Positions 1 to 8,053 are shown, counted from the first letter of the stretch. The stretch: DNA of 64,000 nucleotides from Rhodoplanes sp963840055 (GCA_963840055.1 CAWIXM010000031.1:62001-126000); one strand, 5' to 3'. Numbers and translations: made by a program. Notes: generated by a model not told the origin, from the sequence alone.

Positions 1-2
1 GC

Positions 3-284
3 GCCGACCCCGAGCTTGCCGGCATCCACATCATGGGCGGGCTGACCAATATCGGCGGGCAACTTCCGGTCAAGGCGGCCGACGGCTCCGACCTGAAGCT
101 GTCGCTCGAGTGCGCCTTCCTCACGCTTGCCGTGCCGCTCGGCTTCGACGCCGTCCTGGCCACGCCCTGGCGTCCCTACCGCCCGCTGCCGGACGACAAT
201 TACATCCTCAACGCCTACAAGAATATCCTCGAACAGACAGGCAGCAACGCACTGCGCGCCGTGCGGAAGCTCTACAAGATATGA
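3..284 (+). CDS. Pterin-binding methyltransferase / dihydropteroate synthase-like protein (C-terminal fragment)
   Basis: The frame is open from the left edge, so only the last 93 codons are present. The tail contains HIMGGLTNIGGQLP, a hydrophobic helix with a conserved ECAFL, then LATPWRPYRPLP, and ends in ALRAVRKLYK. This resembles the last strands of the pterin-binding TIM barrel shared by methyltetrahydrofolate:corrinoid methyltransferases and dihydropteroate synthases, which move a methyl group from methyl-THF or build dihydropteroate. The active-site half lies outside the window, so substrate cannot be judged. A 22-codon ORF (281-349) starts by ATGA overlap with this stop; it is too short to call. 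Confidence 0.55.
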   Translation, partial: ADPELAGIHIMGGLTNIGGQLPVKAADGSDLKLSLECAFLTLAVPLGFDAVLATPWRPYRPLPDDNYILNAYKNILEQTGSNALRAVRKLYKI

Positions 285-518
285 TCGCGCCCGGAACGGG
301 ACGACGCGCAACGTTTGAGGAGCTGCAGGACCGCTATCTTGGCGTTTGATGCCCCGGCGCGTTCCGCATGCTCTCTTCATGGCCGTCATGGTTGCGTGGC
401 ATGACCGGCTTGCGCGCTGTCGGCGGAGAACCCTGATCGATCGGCGTGGCGACGTTCTTGGCGATAGAACGCGCGAACGCCGGCTAACGAGCCGCGAGCC
501 TTAAAACGGGGAGCATGA

Positions 519-1403
519 ATGAGCCAAGCCACCCCTGCGACCGACGTTCGCGCCATTACCGAAAGGATCCTCGGGGTCCGGGCTTCGGTTCCGCGCGAAC
601 GCGCCGCGCTCGTGGCGGTCAGCGGCATCGACGGATGCGGCAAGGGGTGGCTGGCCCGGCAGATTGTCGATGACCTCCAGGCTCGGGCCGTAAACGCCGC
701 CAATATCAACATCGATGGATGGCTGAATCTTCCCGACAAGCGGTTCGGCGACAAAAATCCTGCCGAGCACTTTTACCTGCATGCGATAAGATTCGACGAG
801 ATGTTTTCGCAGCTTGTGTTGCCGCTACGCGATCACCGCTCGATCCGTGTCGAGGCGGACTTCGCGGAAGAAACCGCCACGACGTACCGCAAGCAAACTT
901 ACGAATTCGCAGACACCGATGTCATCGTGCTGGAAGGAATTTATCTGCTGAAAAAGGCGTTTCGTAAGTACTACGACTTTTCAGTATGGATCGACTGCAG
1001 TTTTACAAGGGCGTTGGAGCGAGCCACCGCGCGCGGACAAGAGGGGCTATCGCCGGCCGATACGATTCGCGCATATGAGACGATCTATTTTCCTGCGCAG
1101 AAGATTCATTTCCAGCGCGACGATCCGAAAAGCGCCGCAACGATGATCCTCGACAAAAAGAAAGGTCAGAGGCGCGCCATATCCCGGCCTGCGCTGAGGC
1201 AGAACAACCTCCACAGCGCACGTCTCGCTAGGACCGGGCTAGCGGCTAGAGCATTTTCCGGCGAAGTGGGAACCGGTTCGCCGCAGAAAATGCGGCCACT
1301 AAAGGAAAACAAGAGCGAATTCCGATTCCACCGGAACGGAATTCGCTCTAGCGCGATAATCCTCGCTTCAAATCATCGAGGGTCAGTGCCGGCACGATGG
1401 TGA
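519..1403 (+). CDS. Uridine kinase-like P-loop kinase with a repeat-derived C-terminal tail
   Basis: The N-terminal 210 residues form a nucleoside/phosphoribulokinase-type P-loop kinase: Walker A GIDGCGKG at 36-43, an acidic strand VIVLEGIYLL near 145-155, and a lid helix FTRALERATARGQEG. Related uridine kinases end soon after the helix IHFQRDDPKSAATMILD. Here the frame continues for about 80 codons, through a palindromic repeat (1247-1350), and overlaps the opposite-strand gene by 56 bp. The tail is therefore probably not native protein; the ancestral stop was lost or the end was displaced when the repeat arrived. The start at 519 follows a GGGGAG ribosome-binding site. The substrate (uridine or another small alcohol) is an inference. 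Confidence 0.75.
   Translation: MSQATPATDVRAITERILGVRASVPRERAALVAVSGIDGCGKGWLARQIVDDLQARAVNAANINIDGWLNLPDKRFGDKNPAEHFYLHAIRFDEMFSQLVLPLRDHRSIRVEADFAEETATTYRKQTYEFADTDVIVLEGIYLLKKAFRKYYDFSVWIDCSFTRALERATARGQEGLSPADTIRAYETIYFPAQKIHFQRDDPKSAATMILDKKKGQRRAISRPALRQNNLHSARLARTGLAARAFSGEVGTGSPQKMRPLKENKSEFRFHRNGIRSSAIILASNHRGSVPARW
1247..1350. repeat. Double-hairpin palindromic repeat, copy 1
   Basis: About 104 bp beginning TAGAGCATTTTCCGG and ending GGAATTCGCTCTA. The left half pairs GCATTTTCCGGCGAA with TTCGCCGCAGAAAATGC. The right half pairs AGAGCGAATTCCG with CGGAATTCGCTCT. Three more copies occur at 2849, 18984 and 34729. The right-hand CTA (1348-1350) is the TAG stop of the minus-strand gene at 1348-1632. 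Confidence 0.95.
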
Positions 1404-1632
1404 TGGCGGCATCGAGTGCGGCAAACATCGGCTCGTTAAGTTGAGGCAGCCGCGCCTGATCGGTCTCCTCAAAAAAGATGTATCCGGCGCGTTCGCCGTC
1501 GATGACGGTGAAGTATGCCGCTTCAGCGTTCGTCGCCTTGACGAGGCTTTCGATCGCCCGTCCCATTGTTCCATCCTTGGCTGCCTCATTGCCGCGCTCA
1601 ACCGGAATGGTGAATTTCATCATCAGCCGCAT
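1348..1632 (-). CDS. Small conserved protein of unknown function (panel-type ferredoxin-like fold suspected)
   Basis: A 94-aa protein starting MRLMMKFTIPVERGNE, with a good GGAGGG ribosome-binding site 8 nt before the ATG at 1632. The pattern (MKFTIPVERGNEA, a strand AAYFTVIDGERAGYIFFEE, then LDAAITIVPALTLDDL) is like short stand-alone alpha/beta-barrel-type proteins common in Bradyrhizobium relatives. No enzyme motif is visible. The last codons are GLSR and its TAG stop is the outermost triplet of repeat copy 1. The function is unknown. Confidence 0.7.
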   Translation of the reverse strand: MRLMMKFTIPVERGNEAAKDGTMGRAIESLVKATNAEAAYFTVIDGERAGYIFFEETDQARLPQLNEPMFAALDAAITIVPALTLDDLKRGLSR

Positions 1633-1932
1633 AGTCGATCCCTCCTCGATCTTGCGTGGAAATGTGGTCGGTCGACTCTGCTCGGTCCGAATTGTTGCGC
1701 TGCAGCGACCCGGCGCTGAGCGCCAAGTGCGGCCCTGTTGGCGGACCGTAATCCTGCGCCACCAACCGCGGGGAGCAATCCTGGGAGTTAGAGCGGAATG
1801 CCGCCCGCGGTGGGGCGTGCACGAGCGGATATCGATATTTGCCGTGGTTTTCGGTTTTTTTGACCTCGATCAATCTCGATCGCTGATTCAGTTACAGGAT
1901 GTCACCGAACATTGGCATGAAAGTATCTCCCG
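1633..1932. other. Intergenic region, divergent promoters
   Basis: A 300-bp gene-free stretch between the divergent small DUF gene and the ATPase-domain gene. It holds a FixK-type box at 1860-1873 and a T-rich run just before it. No other feature is recognised. Confidence 0.7.
1860..1873. promoter_or_regulatory. FixK-type box TTGACCTCGATCAA
   Basis: A perfect match to TTGA-N6-TCAA, the palindrome recognised by FixK2/FNR-type regulators in Bradyrhizobium relatives. It lies 60 bp upstream of the ATPase-domain/dodecin pair (start 1933), a usual distance for activation. It is one of four such sites near the fixLJK locus. Confidence 0.6.
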
Positions 1933-2406
1933 ATGCCAATTGATTGCACCCAAGCCTCCGATCCAATCTGCGGCCTGTTCGAATCCGCCACAGGTGGGTA
2001 CGGCATGCCGCTCAGGCAGTTACTCGGAGTCCAACTCGCGGCGTTCTCCAAGCAAATCGATATCCAGGGCGCCGAGGTGGTCTTGGATATGGCTCGTGCC
2101 ATCAACTTTGCCACGCTTATCAATGAGCTCGCGGTCAATGCTGCCAGGATCGGAGCGTTATCCCTCCCGAGCGGGAAGGTATCCCTCAAGTGGTTCATTG
2201 AGGAACAGAGCAGTCCTACCACCTTCCGTTTTCTATGGGAGGAAACTGGAGGGCCGAGCGTCGTCTCGACGGAGGCTAGGTTTGGCCAATCGAACGTGAA
2301 GGAGATGGCGCGAGAGCTCGGGAAATCTCGAATTGATTTCTTCCCAGGCGAGTTTAGGTTTGAATTGGTTCTGCCTCTCGACGAGGTTAGTTCACCCAAA
2401 CAATGA
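1933..2406 (+). CDS. Orphan histidine-kinase ATPase domain (HWE/HisKA_2-like)
   Basis: The 157 residues look like the end of an HWE-type sensor kinase. LLGVQLAAFSKQIDIQGAEV is followed by NFATLINELAVNAARIGALS (N box, normally HELaTNAaKYGALS), LPSGKVSLKW, and FLWEETGGP (WxExGGP motif). The H of HEL is replaced by N, and there is no sensor domain or phospho-accepting histidine upstream. It may be a stand-alone regulatory ATPase, a phosphotransfer partner, or the remnant of a larger kinase. It sits just downstream of a FixK-type box and 13 bp before dodecin, so it is likely co-transcribed with dodecin under low oxygen. The start is uncertain; the ATG at 2005 is an alternative. Confidence 0.6.
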   Translation: MPIDCTQASDPICGLFESATGGYGMPLRQLLGVQLAAFSKQIDIQGAEVVLDMARAINFATLINELAVNAARIGALSLPSGKVSLKWFIEEQSSPTTFRFLWEETGGPSVVSTEARFGQSNVKEMARELGKSRIDFFPGEFRFELVLPLDEVSSPKQ

Positions 2407-2419
2407 GTGGAGATGACAA

Positions 2420-2632
2420 ATGAGCCTGTATAGAGTCGTCCGTCTGATCGGAAGCAGCCCAACCTCCTGGGAAGACGCTGCCAAATCAGCTCTGGAAGAG
2501 GCCGCGAAGCATCTGGAAGATCTTCGAGTTGCCGAAATCGAGCAACTCGACATCAGAATGCAAGAAAACAAAGTCGTCGAGTATCGAGTCCGCGTTCATG
2601 CGTCCTTCCGCTATCACCCTGAGAAGCATTGA
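2420..2632 (+). CDS. Dodecin family flavin-binding protein
   Basis: A 70-aa protein with the complete dodecin pattern: a first strand YRVVRLIGSSPTSWEDAAK, a helix SALEEAAKHLEDLRVAEIEQ, and two further strands ending VRVHASFRY. Dodecins form dodecameric shells that bind riboflavin/FMN or CoA and are thought to store or quench flavins. Length and motif order match the family. The ATG at 2420 has GGAG 8 nt upstream. It probably shares a transcript with the ATPase-domain gene ahead and the FixK-type box at 1860. Confidence 0.88.
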   Translation: MSLYRVVRLIGSSPTSWEDAAKSALEEAAKHLEDLRVAEIEQLDIRMQENKVVEYRVRVHASFRYHPEKH

Positions 2633-2848
2633 TCTAGTGAACAGAGGCCGGGGCCGCCGCCAGGCACCCCGACGACGCCGTTGCTGTCATAGGTCCAGCC
2701 GAGGGTCTATAGGTGCGGACCGTGCCTCAATCGGTCTGCGCCCGCGTGCCCATCGGTGACGATGGTTCGCGTCTGCATGACGAAGTCGTTGGTGTTGGCA
2801 AGCGCCCGAGTCTGCTGGTTCTGCGTGGGCCCCGAAGAAAGAGTGCTC
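2633..2848. other. Gene-free stretch, possible decayed coding sequence
   Basis: There is no intact gene between dodecin and repeat copy 2. On the minus strand one frame reads like protein (SSGPTQNQQTRALANTNDF, then TLGWTYDSNGVVGVPGGG) but is broken by a TAG. It could be a fragment of a lost gene; it was not identified. Confidence 0.3.
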
Positions 2849-2952
2849 TAGAGCATTTTCCGGCGAAGTGGGAATCGGTTCGCCGCAGAAAATGCGACCA
2901 CTAAAAGACCACTAGAGCGAATTCCGATTCCATTGGAACGGAATTCGCTCTA
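2849..2952. repeat. Double-hairpin palindromic repeat, copy 2
   Basis: Same element as at 1247: TAGAGCATTTTCCGGCGAAG at the left and GGAATTCGCTCTA at the right. The right-hand CTA (2950-2952) is the TAG stop of the minus-strand methyltransferase gene. Confidence 0.95.
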
Positions 2953-3663
2953 GCTTCGGACGACGCGGAGGATATCGGCTTTTATCGGCTGATCGAGGAC
3001 GAGCCGGCCGTCTTTATCCCTGTGGGCCGCCGCGAGAACGGCCGCGGTGGCGGTCTCCCGACTTGCTCGGATAGTCGCCTCGCGTGCAGCGTCGATGGCG
3101 ACAATCCGAGCAAAAAACTGGGCGACGTCGGCAAATACCTCCCTGCGCACGTAGGAGGTCGTCGTTTCCAATCGCAGTCGGTTGCCTTCGATGGCGCGCG
3201 CCAGAGCATTCCGCGCGGCAAGTCGCACGGCGGTCTCATCCTCGACGACGCGTAGCGCATCAAAAAAATTGCCGGCTGCAAGCGGCTCCAACACAATCAG
3301 CCAACCGCCCGGACGGGCCACGCGCGCAGCCTCGGCCACCGCCCGATCCATCGCATCAAGCGGAACATGATGCAATGCGTTCACAACCAGAACTACGTCG
3401 AACGCGGCGTCTTCGAAGGGCAGCGCTTCGGCGCTTGCCTCCTCGAAGCGGGCAGCCGGCACCCGCGTTCGCGCGGCGGTCAGCGCTTGCGGATTCGGAT
3501 CGACTCCAGTGACTTCGGCGCCTTCCTCGACGAGCAGCCGCGCCAGTCCGCCCGAGCCGCACCCGACGTCCAGAATCCTGATCCCCGCGAGGGACGGAAT
3601 GACGGACTTGAGCACGGCGAGGGGGCTGTTGACGTTGTTGGACATCGGGCGAACATAGCTCAA
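2950..3663 (-). CDS. Class I SAM-dependent methyltransferase
   Basis: A 237-aa protein with the type-11 methyltransferase core: motif I ILDVGCGSGGLARLL, the acidic loop end VTGVDPNPQAL, motif II EALPFEDAAFDVVLVVNALH, and ARVARPGGWLIVLEP. This is the ubiquinone/menaquinone-methyltransferase-like superfamily, but the C-terminal half (helices with RREVFADVAQFFARIVAI) does not reveal the substrate. The start may be MSNNVN, six codons in. Its TAG stop is supplied by repeat copy 2. Neighbours give no pathway. Confidence 0.8.
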   Translation of the reverse strand: MSYVRPMSNNVNSPLAVLKSVIPSLAGIRILDVGCGSGGLARLLVEEGAEVTGVDPNPQALTAARTRVPAARFEEASAEALPFEDAAFDVVLVVNALHHVPLDAMDRAVAEAARVARPGGWLIVLEPLAAGNFFDALRVVEDETAVRLAARNALARAIEGNRLRLETTTSYVRREVFADVAQFFARIVAIDAAREATIRASRETATAAVLAAAHRDKDGRLVLDQPIKADILRVVRS

Positions 3664-3724
3664 TCCGGTTGATGGCGTCAGCTGGCAAGACGCTCACCTG
3701 CCCAATGCCTGTCCCAATTGTCTA

Positions 3725-4750
3725 CTACGGCCCAAGCACCAAAAGCGGGCATATGCGGCTGATATCCTTGCAGGACATCGGGTCGTCCGGCGCGGGCGTT
3801 GCGATCTGAACCAAATCCCTGAGCTCGCGCCGCGACAACCTCTTCCGAAGATAACCGAGAACGACGGCGTCTTTGGCGATCATGTTCAGACCGACGATGT
3901 TGCCCGGCACCAGCATGTCCTTGGGAAAGAACGTATCCCGCAGCTGTTGAGCCTCGCCTTCCGACACGTCGGCGAGTTCGGCATAACGCTCGAGAGCCGC
4001 AGGGTCCGTATACATCCACTCGACGGCCTCGCGATACGCCTGAACGTAGCGCGTCAGAACGTCCTTGCGCTTCTTCAAAGTGTCGGTATTCGTGATCATC
4101 ACGCTGGTGGTCTTGTTTCGAATCTTCGGCACGTCATTTGCGCGCGCGATGATTCGAATATCGCCCTTGGCGACTCGATCGACGCCAAACGGGGGAGAGC
4201 CCCAGCCAATGTCGATGATGCCGGCTTTAAGGTGGTTGAACGTCGCATTTGCCCCGCCGGTCAACGCCAGCTTGGCGTTCACGCCGAACTTCCGCAGGAA
4301 GTCGATGGCGTCATATTGGCTGGACGACCCGTTGGTCTCGTAGCCAACGATCTTGTCGGCGATGTTCCCGACGCTGTGGATAGGCGAGGACTTCAGCACG
4401 TACCAGTAATTGGTGCTGCCGGTCATATGTGCGCTAATGATTCGGAGGTGCGCGCCGAACGAATACGAGCGCATGACTTCCATGGCGCTAACTGCCGAGC
4501 CGATATCGGCACCGCCCGACATGACGCGCTGCTCGGTCTCGGCGTTATCCCGAGTGAACATGAATTCGAGCACGAGGCCGTGCTTCTTGAATATCCCGGC
4601 CTGCTGACCAAGCTCCGCCGCAGCCGACTCCCATGCGCCGTGGCGTGCGGTCGCTACGATCAGCTTATCCTCCGCCGACGCGCGCGGCATCGCAGCGAGG
4701 AGCATCGCGGCGCTCGAGGCGACATAGCATAAATTCCTGATCGGTATCAT
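3725..4750 (-). CDS. ABC transporter substrate-binding protein, NitT/TauT (NMT1/THI5-like) family
   Basis: A 341-aa periplasmic binding protein. Residues 1-26 are a Sec signal peptide ending PRASA before EDKLIVATARHGAWES. The mature part has the NMT1/THI5 pattern: QQAGIFKKHGLVLEF, VMSGGADIGSAVSA, KIVGYETNGSSSQYDAI for ligand contact, and LKAGIIDIGWGSPPF. The family binds nitrate, sulfonates, thiamine precursors or aromatic acids; the ligand cannot be read from the sequence. No permease or ATPase gene lies beside it, so it is an orphan or works with a distant transporter. Confidence 0.85.
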   Translation of the reverse strand: MIPIRNLCYVASSAAMLLAAMPRASAEDKLIVATARHGAWESAAAELGQQAGIFKKHGLVLEFMFTRDNAETEQRVMSGGADIGSAVSAMEVMRSYSFGAHLRIISAHMTGSTNYWYVLKSSPIHSVGNIADKIVGYETNGSSSQYDAIDFLRKFGVNAKLALTGGANATFNHLKAGIIDIGWGSPPFGVDRVAKGDIRIIARANDVPKIRNKTTSVMITNTDTLKKRKDVLTRYVQAYREAVEWMYTDPAALERYAELADVSEGEAQQLRDTFFPKDMLVPGNIVGLNMIAKDAVVLGYLRKRLSRRELRDLVQIATPAPDDPMSCKDISRICPLLVLGP

Positions 4751-4970
4751 CGCTCGGCTCCTTCAGTCTTGCTCGGCAAGGCGCCGTGGTCGCTGACATC
4801 CCGGGTCGGGGGTTCGGTTAATATCGATCGGCATTAAATCACTTCTCATTCATAACGATCTGTGAATCACTTCACACGTCGAGCTTGCTTCTGATGCGAG
4901 TTCGTTTTCAAACGTCCGATCGCGCGACTACGGTTTCGTTCCGCTGCAATCGCCACCGGTTCAATGCAGC

Positions 4971-5114
4971 TCAGAAATAAGCCTGCGCGAGACGCAAAAA
5001 CAGCTCGGCAATGACAAAGCAAATCATCAGAGCAATTAAAAGATAGGCGCTCCCGGCGCCCGCGCGGCTCCCGAAATTCGCCATTGCTCGGCGAAGATAT
5101 GGGTTCGCACGCAT
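4971..5114 (-). CDS. Small single-pass membrane protein
   Basis: A 47-aa ORF with a basic N terminus (MRANPYLRRAMANFGSR) and one strong transmembrane helix (SAYLLIALMICFVIAELFL). The ATG at 5114 has TGAGGAG 5 nt upstream, which supports translation. It stands alone in a long intergenic region. Its function is unknown. Confidence 0.45.
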   Translation of the reverse strand: MRANPYLRRAMANFGSRAGAGSAYLLIALMICFVIAELFLRLAQAYF

Positions 5115-5153
5115 TGGCTCCTCATCAAGCGGCGCGGTCAAAGGGCGATCCAT

Positions 5154-5577
5154 CGGACGCGGTCATTTTTCGCGTTTCCGAAACCGTCTTCGGAGAATCG
5201 CGCACGTTATCTAGCTCGCTTGTTCGGCCGAATCGTGTGACCAACGTCACAGGTGAGATCGAATCGTCGGGTCGTGTTTCTTGCTTTTGCCACAACTCAG
5301 TGATTGCGCTTTGGCGGCTGACCATCGCAGCTGACATGCGCGTCAGTCGGCTATCAGCGTGAAATTCCTTATTTTTCGGCGCGAAAGCAACTTCGGATGC
5401 TGCGCTGAGGCGAATCGCGCCGCACGTTTATTATTTGCGTGCTAACAGTCATTTCATTTATTTGTGATCGAACATGTTCGATCGGGAGACCAGGCCGACC
5501 CCGCCGCTTCGCTCTCATTCATCGAGCGCCTGACAGGTTGTTTTTCGGCTCGATGCGATCCCGCTTCCGCCCGATCA
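5154..5577. other. Gene-free stretch
   Basis: A 424-bp region with no convincing gene. It becomes AT-richer near 5340-5465 and holds an 18-bp perfect palindrome at 5466-5483. Nothing else is recognised. Confidence 0.6.
5466..5483. promoter_or_regulatory. 18-bp perfect palindrome
   Basis: GATCGAACATGTTCGATC is self-complementary and could be a repressor operator. It resembles a shortened GAAC/GTTC LexA-type site, but the spacing does not match the alphaproteobacterial LexA box. It lies about 100 bp past the end of the phosphoribosyltransferase gene. Confidence 0.3.
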
Positions 5578-6237
5578 TCACCCGGCGGCGGGCGGCGGCG
5601 GAAACCGCGCGAGCGCGGCAATGACTTCACTGTCGCTGGTCTGGCGAAAATCGGAGTAGAAGAAACCGATCGCGCCGAAGTCGGCGTAATCTTCCAGGCA
5701 CACGACCTCGTCCGCCTCCTCGCGCATGGCGGCGAGCGTCTCGGTGGGCGCGACCGGCACCGCAAGGATGAGCTTCTTCGGACCGCGCAGCCGCAGCGCG
5801 CGCAACGCCGCCCGCGTGGTCGCCCCCGTCGCAATGCCGTCGTCGACCACGATGACGACGCGGCCGGCCGGGTCAACGCGCGCGCGCGTGCCAAGATATT
5901 GTTGGCGCCGACGCTCGATCTCGGCGAGTTCCTCCGCGCAGACGGCTTGCACCTCCTCCTCGCTCACGCCGGTGAGCCGGATCACGTCTTCATTGCGCAC
6001 GATGATCGGGGCGCTGCCATCGACAACGGCCCCCATCGCCAGTTCCGGCTGGAAGGGGACGCCGAGCTTGCGCACCAGCACGAGGTCGAGGGGCGCGTGG
6101 AGGGCGGCGGCAATCTCGGCCGCCACCGGCACGCCGCCGCGCGGCAGCGCCAACACCACCGGCTGCTCGTTCTTGTAGTCTGCGAGCGCGGCAGCAAGCC
6201 TGCGTCCGGCATCCGCGCGATTTCTGAACGGCATCAC
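5578..6237 (-). CDS. Phosphoribosyltransferase
   Basis: A 219-aa type I phosphoribosyltransferase. The PRPP loop VVIVVDDGIATGATTRAA (about 127-144) is intact, and the N-terminal hood starts with PVVLALPRGGVPVAAEIA. The closest general type is the stand-alone PRTase found next to stress genes in many bacteria; the base substrate is unclear. It begins 45 bp after the nicotinamidase stop on the same strand, so the two probably form an operon driven from the FixK-type box at 6968. A nearby PRPP synthetase (7076) would supply its co-substrate. Confidence 0.82.
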   Translation of the reverse strand: MMPFRNRADAGRRLAAALADYKNEQPVVLALPRGGVPVAAEIAAALHAPLDLVLVRKLGVPFQPELAMGAVVDGSAPIIVRNEDVIRLTGVSEEEVQAVCAEELAEIERRRQQYLGTRARVDPAGRVVIVVDDGIATGATTRAALRALRLRGPKKLILAVPVAPTETLAAMREEADEVVCLEDYADFGAIGFFYSDFRQTSDSEVIAALARFPPPPAAG

Positions 6238-6282
6238 ACATCCCCCTGCCCCGCTGCGGGCGAGCTTAACCTCGGAGGTGGA

Positions 6283-6912
6283 TCACACGGCATCGACCAG
6301 CAGCACGTCGAGTTTCTTGAACGCGGCCCGCGTATCGGCCACGGAATTATTGACGTCGATGCCGCGGCAACCCTCCTCGATCACCACCACATCGAAGCCT
6401 ACTCGGCGCGCGTCTTCGGCCGAATAGCGCACGCAGAAATCGAAGGCGAGCCCGGCAATGAAGATGCGCGAAAAACCGCGTTCGCGCAGATAGCCGGCAA
6501 GCCCGGTCGGCGTCTCATGGTCGTTTTCATAGAAGGCGGAATAGGAGTCGATTTCGCGCCGGAAACCTTTGCGCAGGATCAGCTCGGCATGGGGAATCGC
6601 GAGATCGGGATGGAAGGCGGCTCCCGGGGTCGCTTGCACGCAGTGATTGGGCCAGAGGATCTGGGGCCCGTAGGCGACGACGATCTCCTGAAAAGGCTCC
6701 CGCCCGGCATGTGTCGAGGCAAAGGAGTGGTGCCTGGGGGGATGCCAGTCCTGGGTCAGCACAACGTGGCGGAAAAGGGCGGCATGCCGGTTGATCACCG
6801 GCACCACCTCATGGCCGTGCTGGACGGCAAGCGCGCCGCCCGGGCAGAAGTCGTTCTGCACATCGACGACGATGAGGACATCATTGTCGGTGATGGCCAT
6901 CGGCCTGCTCAT
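6283..6912 (-). CDS. pncA: Nicotinamidase (pyrazinamidase)
   Basis: A 209-aa isochorismatase-fold amidase that deamidates nicotinamide to nicotinate in NAD salvage. The catalytic triad is present: D17 (VDVQNDF), K115 (LRKGF) and C160 (LAFDFCV). Metal ligands are in QDWHPPRHHSF (D55, H57, H61). Length and motif order fit PncA. It is divergent from prs, with a FixK-type box between them 57 bp upstream of its start, and is followed by a phosphoribosyltransferase. The group suggests NAD or PRPP adjustment under oxygen limitation. Confidence 0.92.
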   Translation of the reverse strand: MSRPMAITDNDVLIVVDVQNDFCPGGALAVQHGHEVVPVINRHAALFRHVVLTQDWHPPRHHSFASTHAGREPFQEIVVAYGPQILWPNHCVQATPGAAFHPDLAIPHAELILRKGFRREIDSYSAFYENDHETPTGLAGYLRERGFSRIFIAGLAFDFCVRYSAEDARRVGFDVVVIEEGCRGIDVNNSVADTRAAFKKLDVLLVDAV

Positions 6913-6967
6913 GATCGCCGCTCCGATCTCGATCTAGTCTATCCAATGCCGGGGGCAAAGGGCAGCC

Positions 6968-6981
6968 TTGAGCCAGATCAA
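6968..6981. promoter_or_regulatory. FixK-type box TTGAGCCAGATCAA
   Basis: A perfect TTGA-N6-TCAA palindrome in the 163-bp divergent region between pncA (minus) and prs (plus). It is 56 bp from the pncA start and 94 bp from the prs start, so it could act on either or both promoters. Confidence 0.65.
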
Positions 6982-7075
6982 CGTTTAGGGCAAGCGCCTG
7001 GGCGAGCATTTGGCGCAATTTAAAGCCACCATCGCCTGATCATGGCGGCTGCAGCAGCGTCTGGATGGTTCTATC

Positions 7076-8053
7076 GTGAGCTCCCTCGCTCTTTTTGCGC
7101 TGAACGCGACGGCCGATCTCGGCGGGAAGATCGCGCGCGAGCTGTGGGTCTCGCTCGCGCCCCACGAGGAACGCGAGTTCGAAGACGGCGAACACAAGGC
7201 GCGTCCGCTCGACTCGGTCGAGGGAGTCGACGCCTATGTGATCCAAAGCCTGCATAGCGGGCCGTCCCAGAGCGCGGCTGACAAACTCTGCCGCCTCCTG
7301 TTCTTCGTCGGCGCACTCAAGGATGCGGGCGCCGCGCGGGTGACGGCGGTGACGCCCTATCTCTGCTACGCGCGCAAGGACCGTCGCACCAAGGCGCGCG
7401 ATCCGGTGACGACCCGCTATCTTGCACAGATGTTCGAAAGCGTCGGAACCGACAGAATCATAACGCTCGACGTGCACAATCCGGCGGCGTTCGAGAATGC
7501 CTTTCGCTGTCCTACGATCACGGCGACGGCGGCGCCGCTCTTCGTCGACTACGCCAAAAAGCTGGACGATCGGCCCCTCGCGGTCATCTCGCCTGACACG
7601 GGCGGGGCCAAGCGCGCGGACCTTTTTCGCGAGGCGCTGGAGAAAGCGTGCGGCGAATCGATCGGCAAGGGCTTCGCGGAAAAGCGACGCAGCTCAGGCG
7701 TCGTTTCCGGCGACCTGTTTGTCGGCGAGGTCGCGGGCGCAACCGCGCTCATCATCGACGATCTGATCAGCACCGGCACCACGCTGGTCCGCGCCGCGCG
7801 GTCGGCGCGTCAGGCCGGGGCCCGCCGCGTGCTGGCGATGGTGACGCATGGTCTGTTCATGCCGGGCGCCGAAAAGGCGATCAGCGACCCGGCGCTCGAC
7901 GGATTGGTGGTGACCGACGCCGTTCCCGCCTTCCGGCTCACCTCCAAAGCGGCGCAAGAAAAAGTCGAGGTGTTGCCGGTGGCGCCGCTCCTCGCGGAGA
8001 TCATTCGCCGCTTGCACGCCGGACGCCCGCTCCTCGACCTGCTCATCCTCTGA
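7076..8053 (+). CDS. prs: Ribose-phosphate pyrophosphokinase (PRPP synthetase) paralogue
   Basis: A 325-aa protein with the two-domain PRPP synthetase layout: FEDGEHKARP near the N terminus, the ATP-flexible region YLCYARKDRRTKARDPVTTR, DVHNP (metal site), VISPDTGGAKRA, and the ribose-5-phosphate loop LIIDDLISTGTTL near 225-237. It makes PRPP from ribose 5-phosphate and ATP. It starts at GTG 7076. It is more divergent than a housekeeping Prs and lies in a FixK-linked cluster, so it is likely a second, condition-specific copy. It overlaps the convergent phosphotransferase gene by 11 bp. Confidence 0.85.
   Translation: MSSLALFALNATADLGGKIARELWVSLAPHEEREFEDGEHKARPLDSVEGVDAYVIQSLHSGPSQSAADKLCRLLFFVGALKDAGAARVTAVTPYLCYARKDRRTKARDPVTTRYLAQMFESVGTDRIITLDVHNPAAFENAFRCPTITATAAPLFVDYAKKLDDRPLAVISPDTGGAKRADLFREALEKACGESIGKGFAEKRRSSGVVSGDLFVGEVAGATALIIDDLISTGTTLVRAARSARQAGARRVLAMVTHGLFMPGAEKAISDPALDGLVVTDAVPAFRLTSKAAQEKVEVLPVAPLLAEIIRRLHAGRPLLDLLIL

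Noticed and set aside
5466..5483. Palindrome read as a LexA box
   Set aside because: Half-sites GAAC/GTTC are two bases apart, unlike the alphaproteobacterial direct repeat GTTC-N7-GTTC; kept only as an unassigned palindrome.
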